Positions 23,836 to 33,438 of a stretch of DNA of 64,000 bases are shown here, one piece after another (the first letter of the stretch is position 1; every line of letters begins with the position of its first letter). The stretch lies in NCBI RefSeq assembly GCF_000143415.4, contig NW_003314265.1, positions 1-64,000 on the forward strand, read 5' to 3'. The notes under the pieces are model-generated. The model was given only the letters and a program-made list of their open reading frames with translations. It had not been told where the DNA came from and did no database searches. The position numbers and the translations under genes are program-made. The stretch comes from Selaginella moellendorffii. Lineage: Eukaryota > Streptophyta > Lycopodiopsida > Selaginellales > Selaginellaceae.

Positions 23836-25848
23836 ATGCTTTGTTCCTTGTGGAGGAGGAGAAGGGCGCCCATGGCGGCAATGGCGGCGCTCTTCTTCAG
23901 CAGCGCGCTCTCCAGCACCAGCGCGGTGGCGATGGCGACGGCGGCCCCAGTGCCGTGGCCGGTCGCGGGGACGGTCCCTCTGGCGGAGCTGCTGCGAAAT
24001 CTTCCGGCGCTCAAGGAGGTGAGGGTGATGAAGCAGCAGGAGCAGCAGCAAAGCGAGGCGGAGCTGCGCTGCATCGTGGTGGGAAGCCTGTGCGAGAATG
24101 CGCGCGTGTACAAGCAGCCGGCGCTGGGCCTCCTCACGGCGCTGCGAGACGAGCGCGATCCCGGATGCACCATCAAGCTCCTGGTGTCGAATTTCACGCT
24201 CTCGTCTTCCACCGACGCGGATGCCCGCGCGTGGTTCCCTCGGGGAGCGGTGGTGAGAATCACGGAGCCGCGGGTTCTTCTCGCTGGAGCAGTGGGAATG
24301 GCGATGATGGTCGACAATCCAGCGTCCGTGGAGATCGTGGGCTATGGCGATCTGGCCAACGAGGATGCGAATTCTCTGTGGAAGGAAGCCAATGCTGCGT
24401 ATTCGCGTGGGGAGTACCGGAGAGCGGCGTTTCTCTATGTGGAGTGCGTGGAGCGTGGATTTCCCGGAGCCTTGCAAGCTTTCTCCCGTAGCAGCGAGGC
24501 TTGGCTCCGGCTGGGATTCCACGAGAAGGCCTTTCTCGACGCGAGCAGGGCTCTGGCTGTGAATCCTTCGCATTTCCAGAGCCTGTTCGTCAAGGGACAA
24601 GCTCTGCTCGCCATGCAAGAGTATGCTATGGCGCTCGAGTGCTTGCAAAACGCGGGGAAAGTTCTCGCCGCGTCCCCGGACGAACAAGGCATGGCAAGAA
24701 AGGTGGCGGAAGCTTGCGAGCGCTGCTCGGCACTACAAGAACAAAGCGTGACCGGCGCTTACGATCTCTCACAGTTCCTGCTCGGCGGAAGGAATCCAAG
24801 CCTCGCTCCAGTGCTCAGCGACTTCGTGGGATCCGTGAGGCTGCAGCTTGTCCAAGGCAAGGGACGGGGCTTGTTCGCCACCAAGGACCTCAAAGCTGGC
24901 GACCTCGTCCTCGTATCGAACTCCATCGCCCGCTCGACCAAAGGCGGCCTGGAGTTCCACGCGAAGATTGGCCGGGTTTGCGCGGCAAACCGGCGAGTCC
25001 TCGCGCAGCTCACGGCCTTCTTTGACGAGAGGGAGATGTTTGGCATGGATCTGTTCCTCCCAAACAGCGGCTGGTTCCAGGCACATGACGATCACTCCAC
25101 GCCAACTTCGTCGTATCGCTACGTCTTCAAGGAGCTGGGAAGCAGGAATGGCCTGTGTCCTCTCGCAACCATGATCAACCACTCGTGCCTCCCAAACGTC
25201 TCGAGGCATCCGGTGGGAGGAGCTCTCTTCGTGCGAGCTGGGAGGGACATCTCCGCCGGGGAGGAGCTCATCACTAGCTACGTGAATCCATTCCAGCCGC
25301 TGGCCCAGCGGCGCAAGCAAATGGCCGAGAGGAACTTCAAGTTCGTGTGCCGCTGCGACCGGTGCAAGCTCGAGGAGAGGATCGAGGCCGAGAAGCCGGG
25401 GGTGGCGACGAGATACATCAGCGCTCTGCAAAACCGGGGGGATCCAAGCGCGGCTCTCATGGAGATGGTGAAGATCTCCGAGGAGCTGGACTCCATGGTG
25501 GAAGTCGGCAAGACCAGGGACTGGATAGTTTCCTCGTATCCATACGTCTACTGGACTGCCGGCTATCTCTCCCGCGGGAGCAAGGCCGAGAAGGAGGCGA
25601 GGCTGGAGAGCGCGGCCGCGGCGTTCCACGAGACTGCCCCGGGGGACTTGCTCACGCTGCGGAGGATGGTGGAGCTTTGCAGCCCCGGCGGGAGTGACTT
25701 TAGCGGCGGCCCCGTGCACTGCAGCCGTGCCATGAGGGAGATCTTGGAGCGAGAGGCTGTGTCGTGCTTTGGACACCATAACCAAGAGGTGCTGGATGCT
25801 GTGATACGTACCCCCGGTGCTACTGCCGCGGGAGATCTCTCGTTCTAG
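23791..25848 (+). CDS. TPR-SET domain protein (SMYD-like lysine methyltransferase)
   Basis: Probable protein-lysine methyltransferase. Intronless, 685 residues from 23791 or 670 from the in-frame ATG at 23836, which I prefer. An N-terminal stretch with an alanine-rich hydrophobic segment is followed by a conserved domain of unknown role, then tetratricopeptide helices (about 190-320 of the long form). The SET domain follows: [12 protein letters not shown], then NHSCLPNV, then a GEELITSYV motif carrying the catalytic-site Tyr. The post-SET cysteines CRCDRC bind zinc. The NHSC and E-L-I-T-x-Y residues needed for AdoMet binding and catalysis are present, so it should be active. TPR-before-SET proteins occur in plants (I recall At1g33400 as one). 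The gene lies 139-184 bp after the PHD gene stop on the same strand. High GC and lack of introns contrast with its neighbours and suggest a retroposed origin. Confidence 0.88.
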   Translation: MGYGQRSRVLNLRAFMLCSLWRRRRAPMAAMAALFFSSALSSTSAVAMATAAPVPWPVAGTVPLAELLRNLPALKEVRVMKQQEQQQSEAELRCIVVGSLCENARVYKQPALGLLTALRDERDPGCTIKLLVSNFTLSSSTDADARAWFPRGAVVRITEPRVLLAGAVGMAMMVDNPASVEIVGYGDLANEDANSLWKEANAAYSRGEYRRAAFLYVECVERGFPGALQAFSRSSEAWLRLGFHEKAFLDASRALAVNPSHFQSLFVKGQALLAMQEYAMALECLQNAGKVLAASPDEQGMARKVAEACERCSALQEQSVTGAYDLSQFLLGGRNPSLAPVLSDFVGSVRLQLVQGKGRGLFATKDLKAGDLVLVSNSIARSTKGGLEFHAKIGRVCAANRRVLAQLTAFFDEREMFGMDLFLPNSGWFQAHDDHSTPTSSYRYVFKELGSRNGLCPLATMINHSCLPNVSRHPVGGALFVRAGRDISAGEELITSYVNPFQPLAQRRKQMAERNFKFVCRCDRCKLEERIEAEKPGVATRYISALQNRGDPSAALMEMVKISEELDSMVEVGKTRDWIVSSYPYVYWTAGYLSRGSKAEKEARLESAAAAFHETAPGDLLTLRRMVELCSPGGSDFSGGPVHCSRAMREILEREAVSCFGHHNQEVLDAVIRTPGATAAGDLSF

Positions 25849-25861
25849 ATTCACAGATGGA

Positions 25862-26991
25862 GTGTAGCCGCCTAGAACTCCCAGCGGTGCTGCCGGGTGG
25901 AGACGCAGTGATTCCTTGACGATGGCTTCGCTGTATGGGAGGTTTGGAAGATCGGACTCTTGCACTGGGCGAGCTCTGCCTACGACGCTGTCCATCTCGT
26001 CTTGAGCCTTGGGCATGACTCGGGGATGGTTTAGGAGCTCTGCCATTGTCCACTCGAGCGTCACTAGTGAAGTTTCCAACCCGCCACAACCATGTCCTGT
26101 GATTGCAACAAGGAAAGAAAGAGGCTTTGACCACGGGCGAGATGGAAGTTGGTAGAACTTACCAGTGCCAGAATGGAGATGTTTGGCAACTGAGAGATAT
26201 AAGAATCATATAAGAACGTCGGTGAAGTCTGGAGGGACGAACGCGTCCCCAGCTTGATCTTTCCTGCGTCGATGCTTGTCGATTTGATCTTCCAACAAGA
26301 GCTTCGGGCGAGGCATGAGCTCCGAGTTGATTTTCTTGTAGACTCCAATTGAAGATCCAGCCGATCTAGTGCCGGAAGCAGGATTCCAACGTTCAAGTAC
26401 AAGCTTAGAGCGGCTATGTTCTCCACCACCTCCAGCCCTCGCTCGCTGAAAAGAATGACGAGGCAAAGCGAATTTGACAAGAGAGTGCTGAAAACCTCTT
26501 GCGGGTTAATCGCTTTCCCGGACTGCTGGAAGATGGACGTGACTGTTTGGTTCATCTCCGACTCGCGGAATCCTGCGCTTTGCCTTGAGCATGTTGTTGC
26601 TAAACAGGTGTGTGCTGCAAATCCTCCGAGGATGAGATCGTTCCAGTTGTGGCTAACGATCCGGACGAACTCGTCGTCGCCGGCTTGCAAACTCGATGAG
26701 AACCTGTGCGGCCGTTTCGTTGTCGTTCACCACTACCAACGGGGCCATTCCGATCTTGAGGTAGATAATCGGCCCATACTTCTTGCTGATCTTTGCAAAG
26801 TAGTGGTGGAGTGGCTCCTCGAGGGAGAAGAGCGCTCCGAAAATGGGGAAAGAGAATGGACCTGGAGGGAGCTCCGACGATCGAATTCTCCCGATGAGAA
26901 GGCAGGGTGTGATCCAGCCGATGCCAAGGACGAGCAAGGCCACACCCAAGTTCATCTCGATCGATGGTCTGGATCTACGAGCCGTCGCCAT
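25862..26991 (-). pseudogene. Cytochrome P450 pseudogene, truncated and frameshifted
   Basis: From the ATG at 26991 the minus strand encodes a membrane anchor, the LPPGP hinge motif and the first beta/helix region of a plant A-type P450 (SKKYGP, V-x-N-D). It then changes frame near 26690. The middle part (FVRIVSHNWNDL... and a PALDRLDLQ segment) is recognisable but shows another break around 26330. The I-helix region has a one-base deletion at about 26073, inside the A/G-G-x-E/D-T oxygen-binding motif. The last recognised block is the K-helix ESLRLHP (about 25900). The PERF and heme-binding Cys motif are absent: sequence continues directly into the 3' end of the TPR-SET gene. This is a 3'-truncated, dead P450. 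Confidence 0.88.
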
Positions 26992-27499
26992 ATTATAGAG
27001 GTGCAACTGCACTTGCATCCAGAATTCTCCCGGAATCACGCGGCTGGTATGGAAAAGTAGAGCAACTGGTAGATTTTTCTTTCTAGGCAAAGATCGTTGA
27101 GCAGTTGGAGCAAGACTTGTCGCTGGACGCTGTTTGCCATAAGAAGGTATGCTGCCGTCAACCTGCTGCAGCATCGCGATATGTGTTTAAAATGGTTCTT
27201 CCTTTTAACTTCTTGTATTTATAATTTATAAACTTTCCTAAACACTTTTTAGTATATTCTAGTTTATTTTTCTCTTCAAAAAGAATAACTTTCTTTTATC
27301 CAAAGCCTCCTAGTGAAGCCAGAAATTTGAGAGAACGGAAAGAAGCGTAAATTTAGCATCAGCTATGACGAAAGTGGCCGTATTTCTCCCAAATGGAAGT
27401 CGAATCAAACGCTGGAGAAGGGATTTTGTGGAGGAAAGCGAATCGCAAAATAAAAACTCGTATTGTAATGAGAGCTTTGCATTTTAATATTTTTATTAA
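26992..27499. other. Intergenic, nothing recognised
   Basis: GC drops from left to right. No further P450 exon, repeat or RNA is visible until the tRNA. Confidence 0.5.
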
Positions 27500-27572
27500 G
27501 GGGTTGTAGCTCAGATGGGAGAGCGCTCGCTTAGCATGCGAGAGGCACTGGGATCGATACCCAGCATCTCCA
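27500..27572 (+). tRNA. tRNA-Ala (anticodon AGC), one acceptor-stem mismatch
   Basis: A 73-nt cloverleaf: D-arm GCTC...GAGC, anticodon stem CTCGC/GCGAG with loop TTAGCAT (anticodon AGC), T-arm CTGGG/CCCAG with loop ATCGATA, and discriminator A. The alanine identity pair G3:U70 is present. In the acceptor stem GGGGTTG/CATCTCC, position 5 is T opposite T; the usual plant sequence has A5, so one pair is lost. It may still function, or be an early pseudogene. Confidence 0.85.
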
Positions 27573-27739
27573 AATATATTTGCCAGGTTTTGACTGATGT
27601 TGAGTAACCGTCAAGAGCTTCGGGACTGCGCACCAGCGCTCCAGCCTGAATAGAAGATTGTAAAGGTGGAATCGTTGGGCATAGGCTTGGGTCTACACGC
27701 GAAAAGTTTGAGAAGAAAGAGGACGCGATCATCATGAAG

Positions 27740-27880
27740 ATATCAAGACTGTGATCGATATGTACACCCTGGTATTGGAGCTCTTTGACAGGATGAACTC
27801 TCGAAGTTTCATTGCTGCTATGCGCTGCTCAAGCCGAGGAGTGGAGGTCAGTGCCAAGAGGCCACTACAACGCCGAATGT
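27740..27880 (+). pseudogene. Possible PPR-gene fragment
   Basis: One frame reads I-D-M-Y, a short gap, then ELFDRMNSRSFI. This resembles the join between two PPR motifs of the PLS type (family pattern V-D-M-Y-x-K-C-G ... A-R-x-L-F-D-x-M). Only one motif-equivalent is left and the flanks do not continue it. Tentative. Confidence 0.3.
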
Positions 27881-28262
27881 GTTCGTAGGGAATGGTCTCG
27901 TGGATCTATCTGAAGCATGCTCGGGTTTTTATATGAACCGATGCCACGAAAGAACGATGGATCCTTTCTAGGTGATCGAAATGGAGGGCGTCCATTTCCA
28001 CAAAGCTCCATCATGGCGTGTTACATCATTTATCCTCTCACCCAGATTACCTTCCATAGCATGTGGAATTCTAAGGTTGTGAAGCTCTTGATTTTATGCT
28101 TGCCCTAACATCCGTTGGATTGAGAAATATCCTCAAGTTTCCTCTCCAACCAGTACTTCAATCACTTACGCTTAAATGTATTCCTCCATAGTATTAACAA
28201 CAAATCGCCTGTGAGATAGTTTTACACAAATAAAAATTGTCTCTCTTCTCCAAACCGTGCTT
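27881..28262. other. Intergenic, nothing recognised
   Basis: Moderately AT-rich sequence between the possible PPR fragment and the 3' end of the AAA ATPase gene, which would include that gene's 3' UTR. Confidence 0.5.
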
Positions 28263-31200
28263 TCACATAAAGTACGTCAGTGTCGCCTTCTTCCGAGTGC
28301 CCCCTTCACCGTACTGCTCGTTCCATTGCTGCAACTCTCCCATGATACCAGCATCCGAGGACACGCTTGATCGAACCTGTGACGAAGAAAGCTCTTGAAA
28401 ACCATTCCAAATCGAAACCTTCTCACCTTCTCCATTGCGTGCCGCATGTCAGCCATTGAGATTGGACGAATGTAGGGCGTGACTCCGGTTGGAGCTGCCG
28501 GCTTCTCAACCCCTTGGGCTTTCGCTTTCTCCATCTCCTGCAACCAAACAATCCCTTTTAGCGCGAGCTTGCTCTAAACACCACTTACCTTCTTTTCTTG
28601 TTCCAAGAGTTCTCGTATCCGGATGTAGGCCGCCGTTGTGCACAGATTCTACACGCCAAAGGAAACAACTCAAATTCCTGACAAACTTTGATTTAGACTA
28701 CGAGCTCACTTTCAAATCGCTCCCGGAATACCCATCTGCCGCCGCTGCCACTTCCTCCATGTTAAAATCGGGGGAAAGATCCTCGTCACTAAGTATAACT
28801 TTGAGAATTTTCGCACGGTTCTCGGCATCAGGAACATCAATCATCAACCTGAAAAAAATCGTCAAGCCGATGTTTACAATTGTATTAGATTTACCTTCGC
28901 GGAAATCTCCGTATGACAGCTTCATCCAGATCGAATGGACGATTTGTTGCTGCCAGTACAATGACCCTTTCCTTCTCACGCGTTCTTAATCCGTCCCAGC
29001 TAGCCATGAATTCGTTCTTCAGCTTCCGCATGGCTGAATGCTCGTGGTCTTTACCTCTTCTACCCAACATGCTATCAACCTGTAGAGAAACATACATCAA
29101 ATGTAACAAACATCCGATTGCATACCTCGTCAATGAACACCACGCTTGGCGAGATTTTGCTGGCCAAAGTAAATACTGCCTTGACATATTTCTCCGCCTC
29201 ACCAAACCACTGCGAAGAAAGAAAACGGTAAACTTGAACACTATCACGTGGTAAGTGCTTACTTTAGATGCAATTGTGGACATTGAAATATTGATGAAAT
29301 TTGCACCAGCCTCTGTAGCAACCGCCTTAGCAAGCATGGTCTTACCAGTTCCTGGAGGACCAAATAAGAGTAGGCCCCTACAAGGCTGCCATATAGATTC
29401 GTTAGACAAAGAAAAAAAGCAAATAACAAACACACAGACCTTCGTAAGTTGGCCTTTGACGAATAACTCTGGCCGTTGTAATGGAAGCATCACCAGCTCG
29501 CGTAGGGTCTCTTTCACATTATCCAAAGCACCAATGTGATCAAAAGTTACTCTAATCTCATCTGGTGGTATGACTTCGGGCAGTAAAATCTTTTCGAACT
29601 CATTGTCACAAACTACATCCTGCAACCCACTATCAGACAATGTCCCCAAGAAAATCGGGCTTGCCTTGAGAGTCTTTTTACGCTGAGTAGACCCTCTTTG
29701 AATTGCTTGGAGCTCTGCTAGACTATGCTCCAAACTGAAGCACCCATTCAAATACGTGACCAAAAGTACGAGGTTTTATGAAAACATACCTCTCCGCTTT
29801 GATGACGATCTTGCCGTTTCGATGTAGAGGCTCTACATGATGCTGTAAATGATGGCTAATCCCCCATCCGACCACCTTCTCGGCCACTGTAACAAGACAT
29901 ACAAATTACATTAAAGAATTGACAAGGGCTACCGCTTACTATCATGTGTCAATAAATGAGTCTGGATGTTGATTGTTGACAAGTCGTTGCACTCAACATT
30001 GGATGTGGACATAATCTGGACACATCAATTTAAAATGTGAGTAATCTAGATCGGGAGCAACATTACACACAATTCGCAGAAGTTGTCTGTTCGCTTCCGC
30101 TTTCAGCCTCTCCGTATCCTGTTCGAGTTGACGATTCCACACGAGTAACATATTTTCATCCTGATCATAAGCTGTTAGTCGGAATATTCGTACACGTTTC
30201 TTCATTACCTGTGGTTGCTGCACATATATTTTACTAGGAAACAGTTTAGCAAGCATCCTAGAGCATTTGGAACCATCTGGTTTATAGTCTTCAGCTCGCG
30301 TAGAAAGATGATCCTGCATGTTCCCTGTCAGTAGGTTTGAAATTACGGCCACGAATCGGAGGGCTCACCAGTAAAGACATATCGAGGAACGCCGTAAAAT
30401 TGTTACCCATCTTGGAATTCGAATGATATGAACCAGAGCTCCCCTGCTTGTTTATAAAATTTTAAGAAAGCGTCCGTAATTGGTATAACTCATAAGTACC
30501 TTGTCCTTATGGTGGTCAGATGTGTGAGATCCAATGATTACAAGCTTCACATCGGCCTTTTCCAATCTTTCCAGCTTCATGTACCGCTCAAAGTTCCCCA
30601 TTATAGATTTTTCCACGTTTTTAATAAGTAAAATCAACGGCACTTTAGAAGCTTCCGAAACCAGAACCTGGCCAAAAAACAAACTCCTCAGAACCCATTG
30701 TAGATAGATAATTCACGCCGTACCTCAATTAAAGAGTCGAGTATCAGCTTATCTACGTCCTCTCCAGAAGAATGTTCCAACCGAAGCTCTGAAACTGCAC
30801 GAGAGATTCGTTGCCAGCTGTCAAGCAAGCAACAAAATAATCCTGAGCAGAACTAGACTCATGCTTCTAAGTATTGCAGCTATACAAAAGACTCTTGGGA
30901 TTAACATACTAGGCGGAAATGCCTCATACCGCTGCAAAAGTAGCCGTGTCCATCCTCGCATAGATCTACCAGATTGTTGCCACCGTAAACTGGTTTATCG
31001 AACCGCACGCCAACCTTGCTTGGATTGTCTTCGAGTACTAGCAGCACACGTCCTCTCGCCCCAATGGACGGTCCTTTGCTTCTTTACAATACACAAACGT
31101 CAGCATTATAGCAGAGAGCACAGGTGGCTTACCCGTTCGAGCTTCCACTGACTAAAACAGCTAGGCCGGAAGGAGTTGCAGGACACGTAGGGCCAGCGAA

Positions 31201-32347
31201 CTTTACTCGATCGCCTTCACAATATACACGCTATAGAATTATGCGGAACAAACGCGATAGAAATTACCTTTCTTCAACGCTCGTCGTGATGATTCTACCA
31301 CTTGTGTCGTTGCCCCTCCCGCGCTCATTAGTGATGTCGCCAAATCCTTTGCCTGATCTTTCGATCTAGAACTCGGTAAAGGTAGCTCGACTGCCTCGGA
31401 GGTTTTGGTTCTCGTGGGTGAGCTAACTGATTTCGGTGGCTTGCTGTTCTCTTGGGGTACAGTATCGAGTATAGATGGCGGAGCCACGCCGTTGACACCA
31501 TCCTGCAGCACCTGACAAGAATAAACACCATGAAAAATTACACGAACAGAAGAACAGCGAACCTCTTTCGTATCCACATTTTCACCATCTACAATTTGAA
31601 TGGTCACCTCATCACTTTCCACGGTCTCCTCCGAGACGCTTACGGGCTCCGGCGTCAGTTCGTTAGCCTGTGAACAAACTTTCTATGATAGCGCTGCTAA
31701 AATTGATGGTACCTCCAAACAAATGCTGGCACTGTCGAAGATAAGCAGGTTCACCTGGAGCTTCTGAGCCAAAGCCTTGACAAGTGTTTCTTGAAAGATT
31801 TCCGAGCCTGGCATGCAATTGAATTAAGTGAAAGTGAAACCAACACGCAAAGACCTAAACCACGAACCTGGAGGTCCTGTCAACAGTATCCGGGGGCTCA
31901 CAGACGCTAGCTCCGACGTGAATTTCACAAACTCCGGTCTCTTTAGATAGACGTAGAGTGAATCCAGCAACGCTGTCTTGGTACTCTCACTGTAAGCAGC
32001 ACGCATGAGAAGGAAAAACAGAGAAGAAGACCGAGGGCTCACTTGAGAAAGTATGGAAAATTGTCGAGCTCGACGTCGATATCCTTCCACTCGGCAATTG
32101 ACTTGCGAATGGCGTCCCTGTAAGCCTTGCCCTCTTTGGGCTTCCCAGACAATCTCTTCACCTTGTCCGACTTGTAGCGATGCCGATGCTCACGCAGCTC
32201 CCTCTTCCGCTTAGATCTCAGGGCGGCGAAGGCGGCCCCAAAGAGATACGGGAACGTCGTAGCCGTCATGGCCGCTGCTGTCCCCGCTGCGAAGCCGCCC
32301 GCGACAGCCAGCGCCAGCAAAAGAGCTCGATCCCTACCCGATTCCAT
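28263..32347 (-). CDS. AAA-type ATPase of the plant Msp1/spastin-like clade (At4g02480/At1g02890-like)
   Basis: Twenty-three exons in transcript order: 32347-32043, 31989-31868, 31807-31713, 31667-31563, 31511-31268, 31214-31133, 31078-30930, 30794-30724, 30667-30500, 30443-30369, 30313-30209, 30160-30011, 29961-29940, 29886-29790, 29734-29665, 29619-29440, 29385-29263, 29209-29126, 29079-28895, 28848-28710, 28648-28589, 28537-28427, 28376-28263; 951 residues. The N-terminus has a hydrophobic A/G-rich helix (about 9-45) that may anchor it in a membrane. The middle region carries a degenerate first NTPase-like module ([10 protein letters not shown]). The AAA domain has Walker A GPPGTGKT (about 689-696), Walker B VVFIDE (about 744-749), and [15 protein letters not shown] with arginine fingers. 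The C-terminus [11 protein letters not shown] is diagnostic of this clade. The FHA domain of the longer Arabidopsis relatives is absent. The 22-nt exon and its upstream intron (29962-30010) are the least certain junctions. Confidence 0.9.
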
Positions 32348-32704
32348 GCTCGAAGCCACAAAATTTCAGCCAAGCGCGCGACGATCCGCTACGCATTCCC
32401 TGCTCGCCATGCCGGAGATGGATACATTCCCGCAGCTCCGTCCCCCCCGGCGCCCTACTCAAACCCTCCTCTCTCGCTAAAACATTAATAAGCTAAAGCC
32501 CATGGAAAAGAAGGGCGAGATTAGAGCCGTCGGATGAAGCTCACCGCAACAACGGCCGCGATTAATCACGGTTTGGCGCTTCATTTCTCCGTCGGATGGA
32601 CGGTATCGTACGGCTGACAGAAAAGACAAGAACAAGGCTAGGGCTTTTTTTTTTTTACAGCACGTGTTTGTGATGTGAAAAGAGTGATGATTTGGAAGTT
32701 CTTT
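32348..32704. promoter_or_regulatory. Spacer between MYB and the AAA ATPase gene
   Basis: 357 bp between the MYB stop and the AAA ATPase start. It should hold the ATPase promoter and 5' UTR and the MYB 3' end. A diverged repeat of a GCCGTCGGATG-like segment occurs twice (about 32527 and 32589). A T12 run lies near 32645. Confidence 0.4.
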
Positions 32705-33438
32705 CTATCGATGATCGAGTGATCGAGTGTTTCTCTCGGCTGGGATGGGATTCATAGCTTTGATGGCTAATCGATAGCATTCTCTCCAAAATTCTACGCT
32801 GCTACTCGTCTCATCATCTAGATTGGTGAGCTCCTCTGCGAGCTCCACGCCCGAATCCGAGCTGGGATTGGAATTACCCGATGGAGTGTCGGGGCGTCCA
32901 GCGCTCGCGGTCGAGGAATCCGTGGCAGCAGCAGCAGCAGCAGCAGCTAGGGGCAATTGCAGTGGCGCTTGGAATTTGCGCTTCTTGCTCTGGCTCTTCC
33001 GCAGGATCGAATACCAGAAGTTCTTGACATCGTTGTCTGTTCTTCCGGGGAGCGCGGCGGCAATCACGGCCCACCTGTAAAAGCAAGCAACATCCATTCC
33101 ATTTGCCATGCGCAAGCGTTAAAATCTCTGTACCTGTTGCCCATCAGCGAGCGTAGCTCCACAATCTTCTTCTTCTCGTCCGCGGTGAAAGGATCCTTGC
33201 GAAGATCTGGCCGGAGGTAATTCCTCCACCGTAGCCGGCAGCTCTTCCCGCAACGCTGGAGCCCTGATCACCAAGAAAGGTGGCTTGAGAACCAGAAAAA
33301 AAGCTATGGATATCGATTACCCGTCTCGTTTGGCACGCTACTCCAAAATGTAATTCCTTTGGTGATAACATAGTCGAGAAGTATAGAGTCTTCCTCAGGT
33401 GACCACAAGACTTTCCTCTTCTCCTTGTGTCTTGCCAT
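32705..33438 (-). CDS. R2R3-MYB transcription factor
   Basis: Three exons: 33438-33321, 33263-33134, 33074-32705; 205 residues, short for the family. R2 (about 10-56) has W-S-P-E-E-D and the [16 protein letters not shown] recognition helix. R3 (about 62-106) has F-T-x-D-E, W-A[18 protein letters not shown]. The first regular Trp of R2 is present; the second is in FWSSVP. After the DNA-binding domain come a basic segment (KSQSKKRK), a poly-alanine run encoded by CAG/GCA-type repeats, and a Ser/acidic region that could activate transcription. The intron positions (in the R2 recognition region and at the R3 third-helix entry GNR|W) are the classic R2R3 positions. The longer upstream start (33483) is possible. 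Closest subgroup uncertain; N-D-V-K-N-F-W is DUO1-like. Confidence 0.88.

Noticed and set aside
23824-24687. Arg/His-rich minus-strand frame of 287 codons
   Set aside because: Antisense shadow of the TPR-SET coding sequence; composition is a by-product of GC-rich codons.
24769-26079. Long minus-strand frame (436 codons) opposite the TPR-SET gene
   Set aside because: The first 70 residues belong to the P450 pseudogene, and the rest is antisense to the GC-rich SET gene and has no domain of its own.
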